From assembly GCA_947623955.1 (NCBI GenBank), contig CANQIP010000007.1, positions 1 to 64,000 on the forward strand: a stretch of DNA of 64,000 nucleotides. The letters run 5' to 3'. Each line of letters opens with the position of its first letter. Position 1 is the stretch's first letter. The DNA is from an uncultured Clostridia bacterium (GTDB taxonomy: Bacteria > Bacillota > Clostridia > UBA1381). The translations under genes were made by a program, and so were the position numbers. Shown in pieces: positions 16,996 to 24,555 of this stretch. Below the pieces are notes generated by a model that worked only from the letters and a program-made list of their open reading frames with translations, was not told the DNA's origin and did not search any database.

Positions 16996-18114
16996 ATGAG
17001 ACGAGAAACAATGGGTATTATTCTGACGAATAACGACAGAATACCCCCTATAACCGATATAAGAGCAAACAGCGCGCTCCCCGTTGCGGGACGTTACAGA
17101 ATAATCGACTTCGTGCTTTCCAATATGGCAAATGCCGGTATTACAAATATCGGCGTTGCCACGGAGTCGAACTACTCATCACTTATGGACCACATCAGAA
17201 GCGGCAGCCCGTGGGATCTTGACAGAAAGAACTGGGGACTTAACATTCTCCCCCCAAGCCTTGAAAAAATGACGTACGGCGCGATAAAGGGCAACATTGA
17301 TATGCTCGCCGGTATTCAGGACTTTATACAGAGAAGTCCGCAGACGTATGTTATACTGTCGCTCGGCAACAACATCTACAACATTGATTTCGAGGACGTA
17401 ATCGAAAAGCATATCGAGAGCCAGGCGGACGTAACGACGATATACACCGACATGACGGGCGCCGACGAGAGAGAACTGTCGCGTTTCACGATGCTGGAGC
17501 TTAACGACGATAAGCGCGTGGTCGATATAGAGGTTCAGCCGTATTACCCCAAGACAAGCACCGCCGGCATGGACGTGTACGTTATGGAGAAGGCGCTGCT
17601 CGAAAGTATCATCGACGAGTGCAGCGCACGCGGCGACAGCGATTTCGTAAAGGACGCGCTTGTAAAGAAGATTGACGGCTTACATATCTACGGCTACGAG
17701 TTTAAGGGCTACACCGAAAAGCTCGATTCCCTGAAGGCTTACTACAGAGCGAATATGGACTTCTTAAAGAAAGAAGTCCGCGACGAGCTGTTTAACCCCG
17801 CGAGACCTATCTACACAAAGACGAAGGATCAGTCGCCGACGAAGTACGGCGCGGACGCCGACGTAAAGAACAGCTTTGTGTCGGACGGCTGCGTTATAGA
17901 GGGAACGGTTATAAACAGCGTTCTGTCGCGCGGCGTAAAGGTCATGAAGGGCGCGGTCGTGAAGAACTCAATCATAATGCAGGACAGCGTTATCGAGGAG
18001 AACGTGGAGCTGAGCCATGTTGTGTTCGATAAGGAGGTATGCGTGACGAAGGGCAGAAAGCTCATCGGTCAGGAATCGTACCCCCTGTGCATAGCAAAGG
18101 GAACGCAAATATAA
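16996..18114 (+). CDS. glgD: Glucose-1-phosphate adenylyltransferase subunit GlgD
   Basis: A 372-residue GlgC paralogue. It keeps the fold (LPVAGRYRIIDFVLSNMANAGI, GSPWDLDRKNWGLNILPP, C-terminal beta-helix with SDGCVIEGTVINSVLSRGVKV) but lacks the intact glycine-rich nucleotide loop, reading IILTNNDRIPPITDIRANS in its place. This is the standard state of GlgD, the non-catalytic modulatory partner of GlgC. AAGGGG precedes the first ATG. The transcript appears to end after it at a hairpin with T-run. Confidence 0.94.
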   Translation: MRRETMGIILTNNDRIPPITDIRANSALPVAGRYRIIDFVLSNMANAGITNIGVATESNYSSLMDHIRSGSPWDLDRKNWGLNILPPSLEKMTYGAIKGNIDMLAGIQDFIQRSPQTYVILSLGNNIYNIDFEDVIEKHIESQADVTTIYTDMTGADERELSRFTMLELNDDKRVVDIEVQPYYPKTSTAGMDVYVMEKALLESIIDECSARGDSDFVKDALVKKIDGLHIYGYEFKGYTEKLDSLKAYYRANMDFLKKEVRDELFNPARPIYTKTKDQSPTKYGADADVKNSFVSDGCVIEGTVINSVLSRGVKVMKGAVVKNSIIMQDSVIEENVELSHVVFDKEVCVTKGRKLIGQESYPLCIAKGTQI

Positions 18115-18129
18115 GCAATTTACATAATA

Positions 18130-18168
18130 GGACTGCCTCATATATAGGGGCAGCCCTGTTACGTTTTT
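18130..18168 (+). terminator. Terminator after glgD
   Basis: GGACTGCC/GGCAGCCC hairpin with one mismatch, followed within 10 bases by TTTTT. It separates glgBCD from glgA-glgP. Confidence 0.7.
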
Positions 18169-18198
18169 GTATAATTTTACGATATTTTAACACAAGAC

Positions 18199-18228
18199 TT
18201 GACAAAATGAATACCGAGATAGTATAAT
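18199..18228 (+). promoter_or_regulatory. Promoter of glgA-glgP
   Basis: TTGACA (18199-18204), 18-base spacer, TATAAT (18223-18228). Both hexamers are consensus. A leader of about 85 bases precedes glgA. Confidence 0.8.
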
Positions 18229-18322
18229 TACAAGGTCTATGCGCTGTTTGAACGTGCAAACCGAACGATTTGAACGGAAAAACGCGGCACAGATGCTTCT
18301 TTAATGAAAGGAGTTTTTAAAA

Positions 18323-20023
18323 ATGAATGTATTATTCGCAACATCCGAATGTGCGCCCTTTGTAAAAACGGGCGGCTTGGGCGACGTAGCAGGTTCGCTC
18401 CCCGCGGTTCTGAGACAAAAGGGAGTTGACGCGAGAGTTATCCTGCCCTTGTACAAGTGCATACCGCAGGAGTACAAGGACAAGATGCGCTACATCGACC
18501 ACATCTATATCAATATCGGCTGGAGAAGTCAGTACGCGGGCGTGTTTGAGCTGGAGCATGACGGCTGTATCTACTATTTTGTGGATAACAAGTTCTACTT
18601 CAACGGCGACAAGCCCTACGACTATATCCACCTCGACTGCGAGAAGTTCATATTCTTCTCTAAGGCGGTGCTGTCGCTCTTGCCGACGATCGGTTTCAGA
18701 CCCGACGTTATAAACTGCAACGACTGGCAGACGGGCCCGATACCCGTGTTCCTCGACACGTTCCAGGACAATCCGTTCTTCCAAGGCATAAAGACGGTTA
18801 TGACGATACATAACCTCAAATTCCAGGGACGCTGGGATTTCAAGGCTATAAAGGACGTAATGGGCATAAGCGATTACTACTTCACCTCGGATAAGCTTGA
18901 ATTTTACCGTGACGCGAACCTCTTAAAGGGCGGCATGGTATACGCGAACAAGATTTCGACAGTAAGCGAAACGTACGCGGGCGAAATTCAGAGCGAGGAG
19001 TACGGCGAGGGTCTGCATAATCTTCTCCGCGCGAGAAGCGGCGACCTTATCGGTATAGTAAACGGCATATCCTACACGGACTGGGATCCCGCGAAGGATA
19101 AGATGATTTACAAGAATTACACTGCCAAGACCGTTCACAAGAACAAGGTCGAAAACAAGAAAAAGCTGCAGGAAGAACTCGGACTTCCCGTAGATCCCGA
19201 CAAGATGATGATAGGCGTTGTTTCGCGCCTTACCGACCAGAAGGGCTTTGACCTTGTGGCGTACAAGATGGAGCAGCTTTGCGAGGGCGGCGCGCAGGTA
19301 GTCGTTCTCGGAACGGGCGACGAAAAGTACGAAAATCTGTTCAGACATTACGCGTGGAAGTATCCCGACCGTTTCTCGGCACAGATTTACTTCTCGAACG
19401 AAATGTCGCACAAGATTTACGCCGCGTCCGACGCGTTCCTCATGCCGTCGCGGTTCGAGCCGTGCGGACTGTCGCAGCTTATAAGCCTTCGTTACGGCAC
19501 GGTTCCTATCGTGCGCGAGACGGGCGGCTTAAAGGACACCGTACAGCCGTACAATGAGTACACGGGCGAGGGCACGGGCTTTTCGTTCGCGAACTACAAC
19601 GCAGACGAGATGATGAACATTATCTGGTACGCAATGCAGATTTACTACGACAGAAAAGACGAGTGGAACAACATTGTCGATAACGGCATGGCTATGGACT
19701 ACTCGTGGAATGTTTCGGCAGACAAGTACATCAAGATGTACCGCGATTTGACGGGTATCTACGACGAACCCGCTGCCGAGCCGGCGAAGAAAAAAGCTCC
19801 GGCAAAAAAGACGGCGGCAAAGAAAAAGACGTCCGACTTTGACAAAAACATCAAGGCGGATGCCGAAAAAGCCACGGAAAAAGCGGTTAAATCACGCAAG
19901 GAGCCGGAAGTAGTCAAGGTGGAAAATCCGTTCGGCGAGGAAAAACCGGTCAAGAAAACAGCGGCAAAGAAAACAACGGCGAAAAAATCAACGGCAAAGA
20001 AAACAGGAAAAACAAAGAAATAA
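18323..20023 (+). CDS. glgA: Glycogen synthase with long histone-like C-terminal extension
   Basis: A GT5 enzyme of 566 residues that extends alpha-1,4 glucan from ADP-glucose. The N-terminal KTGGLGDVAGSLPAVL (ADP-glucose loop) and ECAPFVKTGG are intact, as are GVVSRLTDQKGFDLV and the C-terminal EPCGLSQLISLRYGTVPIVRETGGLKDTV. The catalytic domain ends near residue 480, the usual length of GlgA. The last 80 or so residues are Lys/Ala/Thr-rich with PAKKTAAKKK- and KKTTAKKSTAKK-type repeats on either side of a more acidic spacer. Such a tail is not part of standard GlgA. AAAGGAG precedes the ATG; glgP follows after 19 bases. Confidence 0.95.
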   Translation: MNVLFATSECAPFVKTGGLGDVAGSLPAVLRQKGVDARVILPLYKCIPQEYKDKMRYIDHIYINIGWRSQYAGVFELEHDGCIYYFVDNKFYFNGDKPYDYIHLDCEKFIFFSKAVLSLLPTIGFRPDVINCNDWQTGPIPVFLDTFQDNPFFQGIKTVMTIHNLKFQGRWDFKAIKDVMGISDYYFTSDKLEFYRDANLLKGGMVYANKISTVSETYAGEIQSEEYGEGLHNLLRARSGDLIGIVNGISYTDWDPAKDKMIYKNYTAKTVHKNKVENKKKLQEELGLPVDPDKMMIGVVSRLTDQKGFDLVAYKMEQLCEGGAQVVVLGTGDEKYENLFRHYAWKYPDRFSAQIYFSNEMSHKIYAASDAFLMPSRFEPCGLSQLISLRYGTVPIVRETGGLKDTVQPYNEYTGEGTGFSFANYNADEMMNIIWYAMQIYYDRKDEWNNIVDNGMAMDYSWNVSADKYIKMYRDLTGIYDEPAAEPAKKKAPAKKTAAKKKTSDFDKNIKADAEKATEKAVKSRKEPEVVKVENPFGEEKPVKKTAAKKTTAKKSTAKKTGKTKK

Positions 20024-20042
20024 GTAAAAGGGGTTTTATAAT

Positions 20043-22514
20043 ATGGCACAGGCTAAAACATCAAAGCTCACCGCCTCCGAAGAGGCGCTGAAGAACGAAA
20101 TTATAGGCAAGGTAAGACGGCATTTCGGTAAGGGCATGGAGGACGCTACTCCGCACATGATTTACACCGCGTGCGCTCTCACCGTGCGCGACCAAATCAT
20201 GGAACAGTGGTCGAAGTCGCACAAGGTGGTAAGAGACAAGGGTTCAAAAAAGCTTTATTATCTTTCCTTCGAGTTCCTCATGGGCAGACTTTTAAGCACA
20301 AACATTTTGAACCTGATGCAGACAAAGGCATATCAGAACGTGCTTGCCGACCTCGGCTACACGTTTAACGAGATTGCCGAAATGGAAAACGACGCGGGTC
20401 TCGGCAACGGCGGTCTCGGCAGACTTGCCGCGTGCTTTATCGACTCGCTCACAACGCTCGACCTGCCGGCTTACGGCTGCTCGATACGTTACGAGCACGG
20501 TCTGTTCCGTCAGAAGATAGTTGAGGGCTACCAGACGGAGCTCCCCGACTCATGGCTTGAAAACGGCAACGCGTGGGAGATAGCGCGTCCGGAGGAGGCT
20601 GTAAAGGTACACTTCGGCGGCAGCGTCGAAACGGTATGGAACGACGGTAAGGCTGAGATAAAGTACCATAACGCGAGAACAGTTCTCGCCGTGCCTTACG
20701 ATGTTCCGCTTGTGGGCTACAACTCAAAAATCGTAAACAAACTGAGACTTTGGGGCGCGACCGTTCCGAACGACTATGACTTCGTAAATTACAACCAGGA
20801 CACGTTTAACCGCGTAATGGAGGCGAAGGCGATAGCGCAGAGAATTTCTGGCATCCTTTACCCCGACGACACGACCGACGAGGGTAAGAGACTTCGTTTG
20901 AGCCAGCAGTATTTCCTCGTATCAGCCACGCTGCAGTGGATTTTGAGAGAGTTTGAGGAAAGAAACGGCGTAAACTGGTCGAAACTCCCCGACAAGGTCG
21001 TAATTCACATAAACGACACGCACCCGACGCTTGCGATACCCGAGATGATGCGCCTTCTCATGGACGAGAAGGGTCTGGGCTGGGACGAGGCGTGGGAAAT
21101 CGTGACGCACGTGTTCGCGTACACGAACCACACCGTAATGAGCGAGGCTCTCGAAAAGTGGAACGAAAACATGTTCCGTTCGCTTATGCCGAGAATATAC
21201 GAGATAGTCGCCGAAATCAACCGCCGTCTTATGGAAAAGCTCCGCGCGGTATACGGCGACGACCAAGGCAAGCTAGATTGGATGGCTGTTATCGCGAACG
21301 GTCAGGTCAACATGGCTAACCTCTGTCTTGCGAGCTGCTTTGCCGTAAACGGCGTGTCGCAGCTGCACACGCAGATACTTAAGGACGATATTTTCCATGA
21401 TTATTACGTGCTTGATCCGGATCGTTTCCACGCGATAACGAACGGTATCACGTTCAGAAGATGGATAGCCAACTGTAACCCCGCCCTTACAAAGCTTATC
21501 GACTCAAAGATAGGCAAGGGCTGGCTCAAAGACGCGGATAAGCTCGCGGAGCTCGCGAAGTACGCGAAGGATAAGGACTTCCAGAAGAAGTTTGACAAGA
21601 TCAAGCGTGACAACAAAGCCGCGCTCGCGGAGTATATCAAGGAGCATAACGGCGTTGAGGTCAACCCCGACTCGATATTTGACGTGCAGTGCAAGAGACT
21701 TCACGAGTACAAGCGTCAGATGATGAACGTACTCCACATAATCGCGGAGTATAACAAGCTGCTTGAGGATCCCAAGTACTTAAAGAACTTCTATCCCAAG
21801 ACGTATATATTCGGCGCGAAAGCCGCGCCGGGCTACGTGAGAGCGAAGAATATTATAAAGCTTATAAACTCTATCGCCGATATAATCAACAACGACAAGC
21901 GTATCGAGGATAAGATAAAGGTAGTATTTATCGAGAACTACGGCGTTTCGATAGCGGAGAAAATCGTTACCGCCGCCGATGTGTCGGAGCAGATTTCGAC
22001 CGCCGGCAAGGAGGCGTCGGGTACGGGCTGCATGAAGTTTATGCTTAACGGCGCGCTTACAATAGGAACGCTCGACGGCGCGAACGTCGAAATGGCTGAA
22101 AAGGTGGGCAAGGATAACATCTACATCTTCGGTCTTAAGGATGACGAGGTTGCCGCGAGACTTAAGTACCCCGGCAGCGACGAGGTAAAGCACATTTACT
22201 CCACAAACGCGTCGCTGCGCCGTGCGCTTGAAATGCTCATAGACGGCAGCATTATCCCGGGTAACACGACGATATTCAGCGACCTGTACAACACGCTGCT
22301 GTTCGGCGACTACGGCTACCCCGACACGTACATGGTACTGCGCGACTTCGAGGATTACATGAAGACGCAGGAGATAATCTCGGAGGACTATAAGAACAGA
22401 GATAAATGGCTTGAAATGGCTATTATGAACACGGCTATGTCGGGCTTTTTCTCCAGCGACCGTACCATTAAGGAGTACAACGACCAAATCTGGCACTTAA
22501 AGCCGATAAAGTAA
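20043..22514 (+). CDS. glgP: Glycogen/starch phosphorylase
   Basis: An 823-residue GT35 enzyme releasing glucose-1-phosphate from alpha-1,4 glucan ends with PLP. Motifs include LSFEFLMGRLL, ENDAGLGNGGLGRLAACFIDSL, HINDTHPTLAIPE, NGITFRRWI and KRLHEYKRQ. The PLP-lysine motif reads EASGTGCMKFMLNGALTIG, with Cys where most family members have Asn just before Met-Lys. The PLP Lys itself is present. Length is normal. It follows glgA in the same unit and ends with a strong hairpin. Confidence 0.96.
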   Translation: MAQAKTSKLTASEEALKNEIIGKVRRHFGKGMEDATPHMIYTACALTVRDQIMEQWSKSHKVVRDKGSKKLYYLSFEFLMGRLLSTNILNLMQTKAYQNVLADLGYTFNEIAEMENDAGLGNGGLGRLAACFIDSLTTLDLPAYGCSIRYEHGLFRQKIVEGYQTELPDSWLENGNAWEIARPEEAVKVHFGGSVETVWNDGKAEIKYHNARTVLAVPYDVPLVGYNSKIVNKLRLWGATVPNDYDFVNYNQDTFNRVMEAKAIAQRISGILYPDDTTDEGKRLRLSQQYFLVSATLQWILREFEERNGVNWSKLPDKVVIHINDTHPTLAIPEMMRLLMDEKGLGWDEAWEIVTHVFAYTNHTVMSEALEKWNENMFRSLMPRIYEIVAEINRRLMEKLRAVYGDDQGKLDWMAVIANGQVNMANLCLASCFAVNGVSQLHTQILKDDIFHDYYVLDPDRFHAITNGITFRRWIANCNPALTKLIDSKIGKGWLKDADKLAELAKYAKDKDFQKKFDKIKRDNKAALAEYIKEHNGVEVNPDSIFDVQCKRLHEYKRQMMNVLHIIAEYNKLLEDPKYLKNFYPKTYIFGAKAAPGYVRAKNIIKLINSIADIINNDKRIEDKIKVVFIENYGVSIAEKIVTAADVSEQISTAGKEASGTGCMKFMLNGALTIGTLDGANVEMAEKVGKDNIYIFGLKDDEVAARLKYPGSDEVKHIYSTNASLRRALEMLIDGSIIPGNTTIFSDLYNTLLFGDYGYPDTYMVLRDFEDYMKTQEIISEDYKNRDKWLEMAIMNTAMSGFFSSDRTIKEYNDQIWHLKPIK

Positions 22515-22544
22515 TTTTAACCCCCTCGAAAGAGGGGGTTAAAA
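22515..22544. terminator. Perfect hairpin after glgP
   Basis: A 13-bp perfect stem TTTTAACCCCCTC/GAGGGGGTTAAAA with a GAAA loop, starting at the glgP stop codon. No long T-run follows, so it may act as an mRNA 3' stabiliser or weak terminator before the GH13 gene. Confidence 0.6.
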
Positions 22545-22578
22545 TGTGTAAGGTGATTATTTCCCGTAGGAGGATTTT

Positions 22579-24507
22579 ATGGATATAGAGCATAATTCGC
22601 GTGAAAAATTTTACCGCCGTCCGTTCGGCGCGGTCACGTGCGGCACGGAGATACGTCTGCGTCTCGCGGTGTACGGCGCGGGCATACCGTCGGAGGTAAA
22701 GCTTGTCTATAAAGAGGACGGCAAGGACGAACGCCGCGCCGATATGTCGTACGCGTTCGATATAAACGGCAACTGCATATACACGGTAAAAATAAAAATG
22801 CCCGAAAAGGCGGGGCTTATATGGTACTATTTCGAGCTTAAAACCGACCGCGGCATGGTATACTACGGCAACAACTGCCGTCAGCTCGGCGGCAAGGGTG
22901 AAATGAGTTTTGAAAAGCCCGCCAACTCATATCAGATAACGGTTTACAACGAGGACTACAAAACGCCCGAATGGTTCAAAACGGGTATCGCGTATCAGAT
23001 TTTCCCCGACCGTTTTTACAACGGCAACGAGGACGGCTCGTTCCTCGGCAGCCGCACCGATATAATAAAGCGCGAATGGGGCGAACAGCCGTACTACAAA
23101 GCCGAGCAGTTCGGCGGAGAGTACCTCGCGAACGACTTCTACGGCGGCAATCTGAAGGGTATTATTAAAAAGTTGCCGTATCTGAGCGATTTGGGAATTT
23201 CGGTCATATATCTGAACCCGATTTTCAGGGCGTACTCCAACCACAAATACGACACGGGCAATTATGAGGAAATAGACCCGATGTTCGGCGACGAGGAAAC
23301 GTTTAAGGAACTGTGCGCCGAGGCGAAAAAGCTCGGCATACGCGTAATTCTCGACGGCGTGTTCAACCACACCGGCTCGGACAGCAAATACTTCAACAAA
23401 AAGGGCAAGTATGACAGCGTGGGCGCGTTCCAGTCGCAGGACTCGCCGTATTACACGTGGTACCGCTTTATGGACTGGCCCAACGTGTACGAGTCGTGGT
23501 GGGGCATGACGACGCTCCCGCAGGTCGAGGAACACAGCGAGGAACTCAGAAAATACCTGTTGTCCGACAAAAATGCAATCGTGAAAAAGTGGATAAGAAA
23601 CGGCGCGTCGGGCTGGAGACTTGACGTTGTGGACGAACTGCCCGGCTTTTTCGTGAAGGAGCTGCGCAGGGAAATAAAGAGCGTGGACGAGGACGCCGTG
23701 ATAATCGGCGAGGTGTGGGAGGACGCTTCGCACAAGACCGCTTACGGCGAGAGACGCGAATATTTTCTCGGCGGCGAGCTTGACGGCGTAATGAACTACC
23801 CCATGCGTAACGCGCTCATAGACGCGTCGCTCGGCAGAATTGACGCGGCGGGTCTCGACGAAAGACTTATGAGTTTAAAGGAAAATTACCCCGCGCCCGC
23901 TTACTATTCGCTGCTCAACATGGTGACGAGCCACGACGTTGAGAGAATAATGACGCTTATGGGCGACGCGCCGTCAAAGCATGACGTCGATAAGGAATAT
24001 CAGGCGCATTTTAAACTCGACGGCTACGCATTGGAGCTTGCGCGTGAAAGAGCGACGCTCGTTTTGGGCTTGCAGATGACGCTCCCGGGTGTGCCGTGCA
24101 TTTTCTACGGCGACGAGATAGGTATGCAGGGCTACGGCGACCCGTTCTGCCGCGCGACCTTCCCGTGGGACGGTATAGACGAGATCGACCCCGACGGACT
24201 TGTGCGGACGCGCTACAAGAACATGATAACTCTGCGCAATATGTCAAAGGCATTCTCGATAGGCGAGTTTGAAAGCGTGTACACCATAGGCAGCGTTTAC
24301 GCGTTTTTGAGACGCTACGAGGACGAAAGTTTTCTTGTAATAGTGAATTTCAGCGCCGGCACGGAAAAGGTGAGAGTTGACGCGGCGCGTTACGGCATAC
24401 GTAAGATCGTCGGTATAACGCTTGACGCTGAAACCACCGAGTCGAGTGACGGCATTTTCTATATCGAGATACCGCGCCACTTCCTTAAGGTATATAAAAC
24501 CGAATAA
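22579..24507 (+). CDS. GH13 alpha-glucan hydrolase (neopullulanase/alpha-glucosidase-like)
   Basis: A 642-residue cytoplasmic protein with no signal peptide. An N-terminal beta-domain (1-130) precedes the GH13 barrel. Region I is ILDGVFNHTG (about 257-266), region II GWRLDVVDE with the nucleophile Asp (about 344-352), region III IIGEVWED with the acid Glu (about 375), and region IV VTSHDVER (about 448-455). A neopullulanase, cyclomaltodextrinase or alpha-glucosidase activity on glycogen-derived dextrins is most likely; the exact specificity cannot be read. TAGGAGG precedes the ATG. Its place after glgP suggests a [11 protein letters not shown] or maltodextrin-clearing role. Confidence 0.85.
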   Translation: MDIEHNSREKFYRRPFGAVTCGTEIRLRLAVYGAGIPSEVKLVYKEDGKDERRADMSYAFDINGNCIYTVKIKMPEKAGLIWYYFELKTDRGMVYYGNNCRQLGGKGEMSFEKPANSYQITVYNEDYKTPEWFKTGIAYQIFPDRFYNGNEDGSFLGSRTDIIKREWGEQPYYKAEQFGGEYLANDFYGGNLKGIIKKLPYLSDLGISVIYLNPIFRAYSNHKYDTGNYEEIDPMFGDEETFKELCAEAKKLGIRVILDGVFNHTGSDSKYFNKKGKYDSVGAFQSQDSPYYTWYRFMDWPNVYESWWGMTTLPQVEEHSEELRKYLLSDKNAIVKKWIRNGASGWRLDVVDELPGFFVKELRREIKSVDEDAVIIGEVWEDASHKTAYGERREYFLGGELDGVMNYPMRNALIDASLGRIDAAGLDERLMSLKENYPAPAYYSLLNMVTSHDVERIMTLMGDAPSKHDVDKEYQAHFKLDGYALELARERATLVLGLQMTLPGVPCIFYGDEIGMQGYGDPFCRATFPWDGIDEIDPDGLVRTRYKNMITLRNMSKAFSIGEFESVYTIGSVYAFLRRYEDESFLVIVNFSAGTEKVRVDAARYGIRKIVGITLDAETTESSDGIFYIEIPRHFLKVYKTE

Positions 24508-24535
24508 AAAAACTTCCCGAAAGGGAAGTTTTTTT
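24507..24535. terminator. Bidirectional terminator between the GH13 gene and metH
   Basis: AAAAACTTCCC/GGGAAGTTTTT stem with GAAA loop, flanked by A and T runs, serving the convergent genes on both sides. Confidence 0.85.
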
Positions 24536-24555
24536 CTGCGCAATTTCACCGTATA

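Noticed and set aside
16996-18114. glgD as a degenerate glgC pseudogene
   Set aside because: Loss of the glycine-rich loop is the normal state of GlgD, the frame is intact and it sits in its usual place.
18580-18588. TGTGGATAA, a perfect DnaA box
   Set aside because: It is a single copy inside glgA encoding conserved residues, with no neighbouring boxes or AT-rich unwinding region. It is not evidence for an origin.
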